Shown: piece after piece, positions 26,206-35,054 of the stretch
Numbering within the stretch: the stretch's first letter is position 1
Layout: each line of letters starts with the position of its first letter
From: CAWDLX01 sp963753485
GTDB lineage: Bacteria; Actinomycetota; Actinomycetes; Mycobacteriales; Micromonosporaceae
Assembly: GCA_963753485.1 (NCBI GenBank)
Contig: CAVWCL010000018.1
Span: 136,097-200,096 of the forward strand
Direction of reading: 5' to 3'
DNA: 64,000 nucleotides
The notes under the pieces: generated by a model
Told to the model about the DNA's origin: nothing
Seen by the model: only the letters and a program-made list of their open reading frames with translations
Database searches by the model: none
Position numbers and translations under genes: made by a program

Positions 26206-26257
26206 GCCTGCCTCTCTCTCGCCCGGCCCGCGCGGATCAACGGCGGTTCCGCACCCA

Positions 26258-27202
26258 TCACTCGCGCGATCCTTGAAGCCACCGTTCAACATCGATCGCC
26301 GCCATGCAGCCTGATCCGGCGGCGGTGACGGCCTGCCGGTATTTCTCGTCCTGTACGTCGCCACACGCGAAGACACCGTCGACGCTTGACGCTGTGCCAT
26401 CTCCGGTGACGACGTAGCCCGCCTCATTGAGCTTCAGCTGGCCTTCGAACAACTGCGTTGCCGGGATGTGGCCAATGGCAACAAAGACTGCATCACATGG
26501 CAGGATGTCGCTGTCGCCCGACAGGGTGCCTTCGAGCTTCACTCCGGTGACGCGGCGGTCGCCAAGTATGTCGGCTACGACTGAGTTCCACCGGATCTGG
26601 AGGTTGGGTCGCCGGAAGGCTCGTTCCTGCAAGATTCGCGATGCACGCAGCTCACCCCGGCGATGGACGATGGTAACGGAAGCGACGATATTCGCGAGGT
26701 ACAGCGCTTCCTCGAGAGCCGTGTCCCCGCCACCGACCACGACGACGTTCTTGCCCTTGAAAAAGAATCCGTCGCAGGTCGCACACGTCGACACACCACG
26801 TCCGAGCAGCAGACCCTCGGACGGAAGTCCCAGCATTCTTGCCCGAGCGCCGGTCGCCACGATCACGGCCCTGGACTTGTAGTCGTCGGAGCCGAGACTG
26901 ACGTGAAATGGTCTTTCCTGGAAGTTCACGCTGCTGACTCGGCGTGTGATGATCTCAGTGCCGACCCGTGACGCTTGTGCCCGCATCTCTCCCATGAGTT
27001 TCGGCCCGAGAATCCCGTCCGCGAAACCCGGGTAGTTCTCCACCTCGGTGGTAATCATGAGCTGGCCACCCGGCATGTCGGTGTTCGAAACCGCTTCGCC
27101 CTCGATGAGCAGTGGCGAGAGTTCCGCCCTGGCGCAGTAGATCGCCGCCGTCAGTCCCGCTGGTCCCGAACCGATGATGACGACGTTACGAGCAGAGGCC
27201 AC
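26258..27202 (-). CDS. trxB: Thioredoxin reductase
   Basis: 314 residues from a GTG at 27202 with GAAGGA upstream. FAD-binding GSGPAGLTAAIYCARA, redox CxxC in STCATCDGFFFKGKNVVVVG with the adjoining NADPH loop VVGGGDTALEEALYL, and C-terminal GVFACGDVQDEKYRQAVTAA are complete. It reduces thioredoxin with NADPH. Nearby are a Rdx/SelW-like protein and a thioredoxin (34388), giving a local thiol-redox set whose client is unknown. Confidence 0.9.
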   Translation of the reverse strand: MASARNVVIIGSGPAGLTAAIYCARAELSPLLIEGEAVSNTDMPGGQLMITTEVENYPGFADGILGPKLMGEMRAQASRVGTEIITRRVSSVNFQERPFHVSLGSDDYKSRAVIVATGARARMLGLPSEGLLLGRGVSTCATCDGFFFKGKNVVVVGGGDTALEEALYLANIVASVTIVHRRGELRASRILQERAFRRPNLQIRWNSVVADILGDRRVTGVKLEGTLSGDSDILPCDAVFVAIGHIPATQLFEGQLKLNEAGYVVTGDGTASSVDGVFACGDVQDEKYRQAVTAAGSGCMAAIDVERWLQGSRE

Positions 27203-27294
27203 GGCCAGTCCTTCGTGTTGATTCGAGCGGGCTTCGACGTTCAGCCGCGGCCCAGCACGATCGGCCGACGGCACCACTGGGGGCGCCGACTCAC

Positions 27295-27678
27295 CTAGGC
27301 GTGCGACGGCATCCCGCGCTCGTCGACCTGTGTCGGAGCGTGATCCGCGTAGTCGAACGACGGTCCGAGCCGGTCTTCTATGGCCTTCCGGATTTCACCC
27401 GGCTTGGCATGGCGGTCGAGTGCGTATTTCGAGAAGATCAGCTCGCCATCGAGCTCCACTTCGAACGTGCCCCACGACGTCGGCAGAAGCTCGACGTGCT
27501 TGAATAACGGGGCCCAGCCGGCGAGCACATCGTCGATAAGCTTGATAGCAAGATTGTGGTAGTTACATGGCACGCAGTATTCGATGACGAGGGTGTGCTC
27601 GCGAGAAAGCGTCCGCGCGAAGGCGTTCTTGGCCTCACCCTCATAGAGCTCGGTGTCAACAGCCTGTGCCACGGTCAA
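27295..27678 (-). CDS. Rdx/SelT-SelW-like thioredoxin-fold protein
   Basis: 127 residues. The N-terminal part has VIEYCVPCNYHNLAIKLIDD, the CxxC-type redox motif of the Rdx family at the position where selenoproteins have CxxU, and a later GTFEVELDGELIFSKYALDR, the typical GxFEV-hairpin. About 25 extra residues precede the fold and about 20 follow. Function in bacteria is not established; a redox role with TrxB is inferred. Transcribed from an operator-bearing promoter 90-130 bp upstream (27767-27809). Confidence 0.75.
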   Translation of the reverse strand: MTVAQAVDTELYEGEAKNAFARTLSREHTLVIEYCVPCNYHNLAIKLIDDVLAGWAPLFKHVELLPTSWGTFEVELDGELIFSKYALDRHAKPGEIRKAIEDRLGPSFDYADHAPTQVDERGMPSHA

Positions 27679-27766
27679 CTCCTTTCGTTGGTCCTACTGT
27701 CCGTGAGGGAGTGGTGGATGAGAGGCCCAGCGACTGCTCGACCGGGGGGGACCGGCCTAGGCATCA

Positions 27767-27809
27767 ACCCTAGAGCCGCCGAATCGCAGATGTCAACAGT
27801 TTCGTTGAC
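27767..27809 (-). promoter_or_regulatory. Operator-promoter, copy 1 (upstream of Rdx gene)
   Basis: The palindrome GTCAACAGTTTCGTTGAC (27792-27809; arms GTCAAC/GTTGAC, 6-bp spacer) overlaps a minus-strand TTGACA (27791-27796), 18 bp, ACCCTA on plus = TAGGGT (27767-27772). The identical 18-mer recurs at 36653-36670 and close variants at 48217 and 49599. A repressor bound here would cover the -35. Confidence 0.75.
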
Positions 27810-27834
27810 GACTCGGTGGCTCAGACCTGATCAT

Positions 27835-28161
27835 CTACGTCGGCTCGAAAGACGTCCAGCCGAGCCCCGTGCAGTTCTCGGTTGGGCACAGTGGCATCGC
27901 GTAAAGGTTGTCCTTGGGCTTCGAGATGCCGCCGGCTGCCGTCCCAGAGACGATGCCAACCGTGTCGCGATACACGACTGTCCCGCACACTCTGCACCTC
28001 ATGTTGACGAGGTCGTCACCCTTGACCCACCCCATCGCGGACACCCCGGCCGCGAAGAAGCTCCTCAGGCCCTCGTCGACGTCGTTGAAGAAGCCGTACG
28101 TGAGGACGCGCTGCGGGGGCCGACCGACCACCCGTTCTTCCAACACTCGCCGATACTCCAT
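27835..28161 (-). CDS. Small cysteine-rich protein of unknown function
   Basis: 108 residues from ATG 28161, with a strong AGGAGG upstream. Two cysteine pairs (NMRCRVCGTVVYRD and MPLCPTENCTGLGW) could bind one zinc ion. The N-terminal half (RRVLEERVVGRPPQRVLTYG) has no recognised family. It lies 76 bp downstream of the CoA-transferase gene and 25 bp before the operator of the Rdx gene; probably the end of the CaiB operon. Confidence 0.55.
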   Translation of the reverse strand: MEYRRVLEERVVGRPPQRVLTYGFFNDVDEGLRSFFAAGVSAMGWVKGDDLVNMRCRVCGTVVYRDTVGIVSGTAAGGISKPKDNLYAMPLCPTENCTGLGWTSFEPT

Positions 28162-28237
28162 GACACCTCCTTAATCTGGCTCATCGGTGGACTCGTCGTC
28201 GTTCGCGCCGGGCAGCATGAGTTAGCGGCCATCGCGC

Positions 28238-30829
28238 CTATATCGCGCCATCCTCGGCGAGCTTCGCGATGGCCTTCGTGTCGTAACCGAGCAGTTCACC
28301 GAGTACGTACTCGTTGTCCTCTCCGTAACAGGGAGCACCGCGGTCGACGCTTCCGCCGATATAGGGCGGCGTCGCGCTCATCTTCACGGGCAGCTCGCCA
28401 ACCGGCCAGGTCCCGATCTTCGTTCCCGTCACCTCGGTAAGCCACTCGAGGTGCGCAAGCTGCGGATCGTTGTCCACCTTGTCGCCCCCGGTCTGGCAGA
28501 CACCAGCGGCAACTCCCGCGGTCTGCAGGCGGCGCATCAATACGTAGCGATCGTGCTCGACCGTCCAGGACCGGACAAGCGACTCGAGCGCATCCTCGTT
28601 CTCGAGTCGGCGGTCGAGGGACGCGAAGCGGTCGTCGGTGAGCCATTCCTCGTGGCCGGACACGTTGCACAGAGCCCGCCATTGATCTTCCTCGAAACAT
28701 GCGATAGCCAGCCAGTTGTCGTCGCCTTGGCATGGGAACGCGCCGTGAGGAGCGGCCTGCTTCCACGGCGAGCGATTCCCGATACGGTGCCACGTCCGCC
28801 GGTTGACCGAGTAGTCGAGCAACGGCACACCGGAGAGGAAGATCCCAGTCTCGGTCTGGGATGCATCGATCCATTGGCCTTTTCCGGTCCGCTGCCGGTA
28901 GCGGAGCGCGCCGACGATGGCGAGACCGAAGCTGTAGGCCCCGATCCAGTCGAGGTAGGAGTAGCCCCAACCGGCGGGCACCGCCGGCTCGGGAAGACCG
29001 CACATCTCGGTGGTTCCCGCCAGCGACGCTGCGATCGGCCCGACGGCCCGAAACCGACCGTAGAGGCCGTGTGAGCCCATGCCGGACTGCTGGGCGTAAA
29101 TAATCTGGGGATTCAGCTCGCGCGCCTGCTCGTAGCCGAGCCCCCAGCGGTCAAGCACGCCCGGAGAGAAACCCTCGGCGACCACGTCGGAGATCTGAAC
29201 GAGGCGCCGCGCAATCGAACGGCCTTCGGGGTGCCGCATGTTGAGGGATATGCACCGCTTGCCAGCGTTCTTGTTGTTGAACTGACCCCCCATATCGGGA
29301 TCGGTCACGCCCGGCAGCGGCCCAGTCGCCGCGTCGCGGGCGGCTCTGCCACCGATCGGCGCCATGACGCCGGTGCGCGTGTCAGGGTTTGCCGCCCACT
29401 CCACCTTGATGACCTCCGCGCCGAGAGCGTTGAGAAAGCGCGTGCCACCCGCGGACGCCAGGAACCACGAGAAGTCGAAGACGCGGATGCCGTCGAGGGC
29501 GAAGGGCTTCCCCCGACGGGAAAGCTTCGTGGAAGCCGCTGTCGCGGTGGCGGGCGTCGCTGCCATGGGAGGTAGCATCACCAGCTCCGCCAGGATCGAT
29601 GTACGGTCCTCGTCGAGCAGTGGCGCCCGTCGCCCGCTCTTCCAGGACGTCTCGGTGGAGAGCCATTTGCTCGTGACGTAGGTGAAGGCCTTGCCTAGCT
29701 CGGGGTGCTCGATCTCGGAGAAGGTGCCCCTCGCGATCCAATGCTCGTCGACCAGATTTTCCTCGGGGCGTCGCACCGGGGCGAACATGAGTCCCGCCTC
29801 CTGGGCCTCCTTCCAGGGCACCTCGTCGTAGGTGAACCTGCCGACCAGGCGCTGCAGCAACTCGACCATCACGACCTGCTGCTCTGTCATCTCCGAGCTT
29901 CCCGGTATGTGCCTCGAACCGGCCGCTCGCTCTTCCCCCTCGGCAGAGACGTTCGTGGCCACCCCGTAGCGCTGGAGAAAGCGGATGAGTGTGGACTGTT
30001 CGCTTTGGATCGTGAGCATGAACCAGCGCCCGTCCTTCGTGTGCACTATCGGTGGCACCGTCGCGACATGCTCGCCGGCGTGCCGGCTCGTTTGACGCTT
30101 GACAGCGATCCGGCGGAAGACCCAGTTCATGACATCGAGTTCAGTATTTTTCGCCGCCGCTTCATGGATCGCGCACGAGACCAATTGCCCGGCCCCCGAG
30201 ACATCGCGATAGTAGAGGGCCGCGACCGCCGCGAGTGCGACTTGCTCGCCCGCGATATGGTAGGAATGCCACACCTGCCCGGCCATTGGTGGAAGATCGT
30301 AGCTGCCGTCCGGTCGGGGGCTGTATCCCGAGTTCATCATCTGGCCACCGAGTGCCAGGTGGATGAGGTCGGACGCCTTGTAATCCGCCCATGGCCCGTC
30401 GTCGCCGAAGTCGGTCATTCGCGCGATGACGAGGCGCGGCGACGTCGCCAGAAGGTCGATCCGGTCGAGGCCGATCGATCCGAGGACCTCCCGGTCGGTG
30501 CCGTCGAGGAGGATATCGGTCCGATCGAGGAGCTGCTTGACGACATCGACGTCGGCGGAGGCGGTGAGGTCAAGGCAGATGGAGCGCTTGCCGCGGTTGT
30601 AGTTCCAGTAGAACAGTGACCGTTCGGGACCAGGGACGTCTTCGTAGAACGGCCCGATCGACCGGGTCGGTGAGCCACCCGGCGGTTCGACTTTGATGAC
30701 ATCCGCACCGAGACCGGCGAGCACGAGGCCGGCGTACTCCGCGCGCTCGTCAGCGATCTCGACGACCCGGACACCGGACAGCAGGTGTGTGCCTGCCACC
30801 GAACCCTGTTCTTCGATCCCGACGCTCAT
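28238..30829 (-). CDS. Double-domain family III CoA-transferase (CaiB/BaiF-CaiB/BaiF fusion)
   Basis: 863 residues from ATG 30829, about twice the family norm. Domain 1 (about 15-400) begins LLSGVRVVEIADERAEYAGL and has GADVIKVEPPGGSPTRSIGP and NRGKRSICLDL; domain 2 (about 455-860) begins LDGIRVFDFSWFLASAGGTR with GAEVIKVEWAANPDTRTGV and NAGKRCISLNMRHPEGRSI. The catalytic aspartate position must be checked in each half. Such enzymes move CoA between carboxylic acids, here presumably activating the aromatic or side-chain acid. It overlaps the DUF35 gene by 4 bp. Confidence 0.8.
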   Translation of the reverse strand: MSVGIEEQGSVAGTHLLSGVRVVEIADERAEYAGLVLAGLGADVIKVEPPGGSPTRSIGPFYEDVPGPERSLFYWNYNRGKRSICLDLTASADVDVVKQLLDRTDILLDGTDREVLGSIGLDRIDLLATSPRLVIARMTDFGDDGPWADYKASDLIHLALGGQMMNSGYSPRPDGSYDLPPMAGQVWHSYHIAGEQVALAAVAALYYRDVSGAGQLVSCAIHEAAAKNTELDVMNWVFRRIAVKRQTSRHAGEHVATVPPIVHTKDGRWFMLTIQSEQSTLIRFLQRYGVATNVSAEGEERAAGSRHIPGSSEMTEQQVVMVELLQRLVGRFTYDEVPWKEAQEAGLMFAPVRRPEENLVDEHWIARGTFSEIEHPELGKAFTYVTSKWLSTETSWKSGRRAPLLDEDRTSILAELVMLPPMAATPATATAASTKLSRRGKPFALDGIRVFDFSWFLASAGGTRFLNALGAEVIKVEWAANPDTRTGVMAPIGGRAARDAATGPLPGVTDPDMGGQFNNKNAGKRCISLNMRHPEGRSIARRLVQISDVVAEGFSPGVLDRWGLGYEQARELNPQIIYAQQSGMGSHGLYGRFRAVGPIAASLAGTTEMCGLPEPAVPAGWGYSYLDWIGAYSFGLAIVGALRYRQRTGKGQWIDASQTETGIFLSGVPLLDYSVNRRTWHRIGNRSPWKQAAPHGAFPCQGDDNWLAIACFEEDQWRALCNVSGHEEWLTDDRFASLDRRLENEDALESLVRSWTVEHDRYVLMRRLQTAGVAAGVCQTGGDKVDNDPQLAHLEWLTEVTGTKIGTWPVGELPVKMSATPPYIGGSVDRGAPCYGEDNEYVLGELLGYDTKAIAKLAEDGAI

Positions 30830-31260
30830 GTCCGGTCCACGATGCGAAATCGCGGCAGCGTCACCTCGTCGGTGACCGCGTCGAAGGTCACCTGAACCCG
30901 TTCTCCGACGTCGATCAGCTCGTTCTTCGTTCCCACGACATTGGCGGTCATCATCGGCCCCTCGTCGAGCTTGACCCAGACAATGTTGTAGGGCAGGTCG
31001 TCGGCGAACGCCCGGAAGTAGGGCTGGTGCATGAAGATCCTGCTCCAGATCGTGCCGGAGCCCGAAACCTTCGCCCACTCGATCGCGTGGCCAAGGCAGT
31101 TGGGGCAGAACTCGCTCGGCGGGAACCACCACTCGCCGCAGTCGAGGCAGTGCTGGATGCGCAGCTCGCCGCCGCGGGTCGCCTCCCAGTACGGCTCGTC
31201 GACCCTACGGGGCCGCGGTAGCGGCTTCGTGTACGCGGCGAGGCTCTTCTCGGTACTCAT
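30826..31260 (-). CDS. DUF35 OB-fold/zinc-ribbon protein
   Basis: 144 residues from ATG 31260. The zinc ribbon is RIQHCLDCGEWWFPPSEFCP followed by NC, then an OB-fold (GSGTIWSRIFMHQPYFRAFA). DUF35 proteins are partners of thiolase-like enzymes; steroid Ltp2-type aldolases need one to cleave acyl-CoA aldols. The thiolase-like gene is 10 bp upstream, so the two probably form such a complex. Confidence 0.8.
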   Translation of the reverse strand: MSTEKSLAAYTKPLPRPRRVDEPYWEATRGGELRIQHCLDCGEWWFPPSEFCPNCLGHAIEWAKVSGSGTIWSRIFMHQPYFRAFADDLPYNIVWVKLDEGPMMTANVVGTKNELIDVGERVQVTFDAVTDEVTLPRFRIVDRT

Positions 31261-31270
31261 GGTTGTCCAT

Positions 31271-32419
31271 TCATCCCTTCGAAAAGACGACGCTCGAGGT
31301 GATCGGGCTGTAGCAGACGTAGTGCGCAAGCTCGCAATCCGGCACTTGGTTCACCGACTCGCCGCGAATCTGCCGAACTAGCTCGGCGATGTGATTCCAC
31401 CCCTGCATATAGCTCTCCGAGGTGTGCCCGCCGCTCGTATTCAGTGGCAGCTCGCCGCCGGGTTCAATGCGGCCGTCCTGCACCCACTCCCACGCTTCGC
31501 CGCGCCCGCAGTACCCGAAGGCTTCGAGGGAGAATAGGATGGTCGGGGTGAAGTTGTCATAGATGGAGGCGACGTCGATGTCGCTGGACCGCAGGCCCGA
31601 ACCTGACCAGAGACGGTTCGAAACCTCGACCGCGGATTGCCAGAAGTTGTCGGGGACCTGGTAGGTGGTGGCGAGCGTCGCGGATGCCTCCGTCGCGGTG
31701 ATAAGGACGCTCGGTTTGTTCAGGTCGCGCGCCCGCTCCGGGGTGGTGAGGATGACCGCGACAGCTCCGTCGTTGATCAGGCAGTAGTCAAAAAGCCGCA
31801 GCGGCTCGGCGATGAACCGCGAGCTCATGTAGGCCTCGGCCGTCAGCTCGGCGCGCATGACAGCGAGCGGATTATTCATTGCATTCTTCCGGTTGTTCAA
31901 CGCCAGCGGAGCCAGCGCACCGTCGGGAACATTGAACGTCTTCATGTAGCGGCTGTAGGCGTGAGCGACGGCGGCCCCCGGGGATGTCATACCGTAGACG
32001 TTTTCGAAGGAGGCTGTCTCCCCCGAGTCCTCACCACCGTAGGTCGCACCGGCCGACCGGCCGTTGTTGCCGTAGATGCATGCGATCGTCTCGGCCATTC
32101 CGCAGGCGATAGCCATCGCCGCCGCCTGGACTGCGACGCCTGAGAAGCGCCCCGAGCCGGCGTACTGCGTGATGTGGCGCAGTTGCCCGGCCTTCATGCC
32201 GAGGACCGTGCTGAAGTACTGGTAGGAGGGCACCCGGTGGATGCACAGCCCGTCGATCGCGTCCTTCGCTAGACCCGCGTCCTCGAGCGCCCCTTTGAGC
32301 GCCCTCGCTCCGAGGTCCTCCGCGGTCCGGGACTCGTCGCGGTTGCGATACATCTCGCCGAAGTTGACGGAGCCGATGCCGACGATGGCTACCTTGTTCC
32401 GCAAGACGTCGTTGTTCAC
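31271..32419 (-). CDS. Thiolase-superfamily protein (SCP2-thiolase/lipid-transfer aldolase-like)
   Basis: 382 residues from GTG 32419, with GGGAGG upstream. Typical stretches are KVAIVGIGSVNFGEMYRNRD, GRFSGVAVQAAAMAIACGMA, CLINDGAVAVILTT and LNTSGGHTSESYMQGWNHIA. The usual first thiolase cysteine is not evident, as in the Ltp aldolase subgroup. With DUF35 and CaiB it suggests CoA-dependent retro-aldol removal of a side chain. The substrate is not known. Confidence 0.75.
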   Translation of the reverse strand: MNNDVLRNKVAIVGIGSVNFGEMYRNRDESRTAEDLGARALKGALEDAGLAKDAIDGLCIHRVPSYQYFSTVLGMKAGQLRHITQYAGSGRFSGVAVQAAAMAIACGMAETIACIYGNNGRSAGATYGGEDSGETASFENVYGMTSPGAAVAHAYSRYMKTFNVPDGALAPLALNNRKNAMNNPLAVMRAELTAEAYMSSRFIAEPLRLFDYCLINDGAVAVILTTPERARDLNKPSVLITATEASATLATTYQVPDNFWQSAVEVSNRLWSGSGLRSSDIDVASIYDNFTPTILFSLEAFGYCGRGEAWEWVQDGRIEPGGELPLNTSGGHTSESYMQGWNHIAELVRQIRGESVNQVPDCELAHYVCYSPITSSVVFSKG

Positions 32420-32463
32420 CGACCGAGCCTCCCAAGGCCAGAACTGACGGAAATCGACATCGT

Positions 32464-33423
32464 TCAGAGCGTTCTGTCCACGCTCTTCACACCGACCTTC
32501 ACCCGTAACCAGTCGGCGATGGTGTAGAGCGCCAGGATATTGATTGCAAACAGGATCGCCGGGATGGTCGCTTGCCAGGGGGCCACGCTGACGGAGCGCT
32601 GGCCTTGGGCGATCATCTGGCCCCAACTCGACACTGGCGACGGCACACCGAAACCCAGGTAGCTCAGGGCGCCTTCGGTGAGCATGACGGTGGGCAACAC
32701 GACACCGGCGTAGGTGACGATCGACACCAGCGTGCTCGGGAGCAACTCACGCCAAATGATCCGTGCTCCCGAGGCCGCCATGCCTCGAGCGGCCACGATG
32801 TATGACTTCTCGATTTCGGTTCGACCGATGGCCTGGACCACGCGAATGAATCCGGGGAGCTTCACCAGCGCGATCGCCCAGATGACCTCGAAATAACTCG
32901 GCGTGAAGACCACGGCAAGCGTAAGGAGCAGCAGCACTCCGGGGAGCGACAGGATCACGTTGCATAAGAGGTTGACGAGAAAGTCGACGGCTCCCCGGTA
33001 GTACACGGCCAGCAGACCGACCGCACAACCAATGAACAACGAGAGAGCCGTCGCACAGACCGCGATCAGGTAAGATGTCCGTGCACCGAAGACGAGGCGC
33101 GAGAGCATGCTGCGCCCGACGGCATCGAGCCCCAAGAACTCGCTGCCCCAGTGCGGAGGCGTGTTGGGACGGCCGATTGGGAGGACTATGTCCTGGAGTG
33201 GCAGCAGATTTGCTGTTATCGCCAGCAACAGCACGAAGGTAACCCAGGCCGCGGCAAGGATGAGAGCCAGCCTGTTCCGCGGACGTACCCGTCGCGAGTA
33301 GAGGGGTGCACCGAACCCAGGAAGGCGGAAGGCGCCGCGATGACGCTTTCGCGCGTCGAAGGTCGACGTGCCCAGTTCTCGCTGGTCTGCCTCCTGCTTC
33401 GTTTGTTGCCCGACAATGGCCAT
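32464..33423 (-). CDS. Oligopeptide/dipeptide-type ABC permease (DppC-like)
   Basis: 319 residues from ATG 33423, overlapping the DppB stop by one base. It opens with a 45-residue cytoplasmic tail, then helix RLALILAAAWVTFVLLLAIT, the GLDAVGRSMLSRLVFGARTS motif and the EAA-like loop YIVAARGMAASGARIIWREL. It pairs with the DppB-like gene to form the channel; the ATPases are at 23243-25380. Confidence 0.9.
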   Translation of the reverse strand: MAIVGQQTKQEADQRELGTSTFDARKRHRGAFRLPGFGAPLYSRRVRPRNRLALILAAAWVTFVLLLAITANLLPLQDIVLPIGRPNTPPHWGSEFLGLDAVGRSMLSRLVFGARTSYLIAVCATALSLFIGCAVGLLAVYYRGAVDFLVNLLCNVILSLPGVLLLLTLAVVFTPSYFEVIWAIALVKLPGFIRVVQAIGRTEIEKSYIVAARGMAASGARIIWRELLPSTLVSIVTYAGVVLPTVMLTEGALSYLGFGVPSPVSSWGQMIAQGQRSVSVAPWQATIPAILFAINILALYTIADWLRVKVGVKSVDRTL

Positions 33424-34379
33424 CACAACACGCTCCGCACTCTGGGATCGAGAACGCGATACGAGAGGTCGACGGCGGTGTTCACTACGGCAAAGAACAG
33501 CGCGATACAAACGACGGCACCGGTGACGACGGGTATGTCCTTCAACTGGACCGCCCGGTACACGAGGTTTCCGAGACCCGGGACACCAAAGAAGATCTCG
33601 ACGATGATCGATCCACCGAGGAGATTGCCGAACGAAATGCCCGCGACAGTGATGAGGGAGGCGGATGCCGGACGAAGTACATGCCGCGTCATGACGTACC
33701 ACTCCGGGAGCCCCCGACTGCGCGCTGCGTTGACGAAGTCCTCATTCAGAAGGCTCACGAGGTCACCCCGGAGCACTCTGAGGAGCGTCGGAGCGAGGTG
33801 AAGGACGAGGGCGACGACGGGAAGCGTGATGCTCCTAAGGTTCTCGCCCAGCCCTCTCTCGATCGGGACGTAACCCAGCGCCGGAAGCCAGGACAGGTTG
33901 ACCGCGAAGATCAGCAACAGGAACACGGCGCTCACAAACGGCGGCGTGGCGTGGGCGACCGATGCCAGGAAAGTAATGAATCGGTCGACCACTCCACCGG
34001 GGCGGCCGGCCGAAACCATCGCCAGGACGATTGCGACAACCAGCGCCACGATCAGCGCCACGATCGCGATCTCGGCTGTCACCGGAACGCGACTGGCGAT
34101 TAGCTCGCCAACGGTCGCTCCCCCTTCGTTCGCCCAGGACCCCCCCAGGTTGCCGTGGAGCGCCTGCGAGAGCCAGTTCCAGTACTGGATCCATATGGGG
34201 TCGTTCAGGCCGTGGGACTTATCCCAAGCGTTGGCGAAATCAAGCGGGACGTCACCATATACAGCGAACGCCGGCGACCCCGGGATCAGATTCACAAGCA
34301 GCGTCGTGAAGAACGTCACGAGCAGCATCACCAGGACGATCATGCCGACCCGGCGGGCAACGAAGCGTAGAAGCATCAC
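33423..34379 (-). CDS. Oligopeptide/dipeptide-type ABC permease (DppB-like)
   Basis: 318 residues beginning with helix RRVGMIVLVMLLVTFFTTLL, then LNDPIWIQYWNWLSQALHGN, and an EAA loop FVNAARSRGLPEWYVMTRHV with GGSIIVEIFFGVPGLGNLVY near the end, all typical of BPD_transp_1 peptide permeases. It lies downstream of the thioredoxin gene and a decayed binding-protein start, so the ancestral order was binding protein, thioredoxin, dppB, dppC. Confidence 0.9.
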   Translation of the reverse strand: MMLLRFVARRVGMIVLVMLLVTFFTTLLVNLIPGSPAFAVYGDVPLDFANAWDKSHGLNDPIWIQYWNWLSQALHGNLGGSWANEGGATVGELIASRVPVTAEIAIVALIVALVVAIVLAMVSAGRPGGVVDRFITFLASVAHATPPFVSAVFLLLIFAVNLSWLPALGYVPIERGLGENLRSITLPVVALVLHLAPTLLRVLRGDLVSLLNEDFVNAARSRGLPEWYVMTRHVLRPASASLITVAGISFGNLLGGSIIVEIFFGVPGLGNLVYRAVQLKDIPVVTGAVVCIALFFAVVNTAVDLSYRVLDPRVRSVL

Positions 34380-34387
34380 CGCACCGA

Positions 34388-34723
34388 CTAGCGATCCAAG
34401 AACGAGTCAATGTCCTGCACGAGCTGGTCGTAGCTGCGGGCACCGCCCAAACGGTGTTTCGGCTGCCCGTCGGCGACGAGTATCAAGGTGGGAATGCTGA
34501 ATACCCCAAGCTCTTCGCAGAGGTCTGGACTGTCGTCGAGGTCTACCTTCAAGATGCGCAACCTCCCAGCGTATTTTGTCCGACATTGCTCGAGCGCTGG
34601 ATCCATCGCCTTACATGGCTCACACCACTCGGCCGTAAAATCCAGCAAGATCGGTCCTGTTGCAGCACTGACTTCGGCGGTGTAGGTCTCATCCGAGACA
34701 TACTCGATCAAGTCCTCAGACAT
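34388..34723 (-). CDS. Thioredoxin
   Basis: 111 residues with TGPILLDFTAEWCEPCKAMD, active site WCEPC (usual WCGPC), and cis-Pro loop GVFSIPTLILVADG. A cytoplasmic thiol reductant, reduced by TrxB. Its ATG overlaps the stop of the decayed binding-protein reading frame by one base. It is probably one of several thioredoxins in the genome. Confidence 0.85.
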   Translation of the reverse strand: MSEDLIEYVSDETYTAEVSAATGPILLDFTAEWCEPCKAMDPALEQCRTKYAGRLRILKVDLDDSPDLCEELGVFSIPTLILVADGQPKHRLGGARSYDQLVQDIDSFLDR

Positions 34724-34890
34724 CAGCCGTTCCTCTCAGCGCCTTGGCTCGGAAGACACAGGGGTAGACCCGAGCCGTAACTTACCGATTCGACGGCTGC
34801 CACAATCACCGCAAATCCGACCGTAGCCTTGACCAGAATCGACCAGGGCCGCCGCCGGCCTCCACTGCTACGGATCAACGTTGCGGGCAT
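34723..34890 (-). pseudogene. Decayed 5' end of an ABC binding-protein gene
   Basis: From an ATG at 34890 (with GGAGCGGCAC before it) the frame reads MPATLIRSSGGRRRPWSILV, then KATVGFAVIVAAVESVSYGS, and stops at 34723. It is homologous to the signal region of the intact binding-protein gene at 49879 (KATVGLAVIVVGLASASC). The DNA agreement includes GAGCGGCACATG and CCGCAA. The rest of the gene is missing. The fragment is upstream of thioredoxin and dppBC, showing where the binding protein originally sat. Confidence 0.75.
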
Positions 34891-35054
34891 GTGCCGCTCC
34901 TCAATGTTGCATAGCGCTCCGGCGAGGGACGCGAACGACAACTTCGTGGCTTGCCGACATATGCGCGGGTCTGATCGCCACCTCGTCAGATATCACCCGT
35001 GTGCGCGCGAAGCACCGCTCTCAATCAGCTCGCCGCTTTGGCGGCTGCCGCAAC
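34891..35054 (-). repeat. Conserved leader, copy A (3' end of MetE-like gene to decayed binding-protein start)
   Basis: On the minus strand this stretch runs from GTTGCGGCAGCC in the MetE-like coding end through CGAGCTGATTGAGAGC, GTGCTTCGCGC, TCTGACGAGGTGGCG and TCGTTCGC to the start codon at 34890. The same blocks in the same order lie at 49711-49878 before the intact binding-protein gene, and part of them at 51549-51600. The conservation outside coding sequence suggests a regulatory leader as well as shared descent. Confidence 0.75.
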
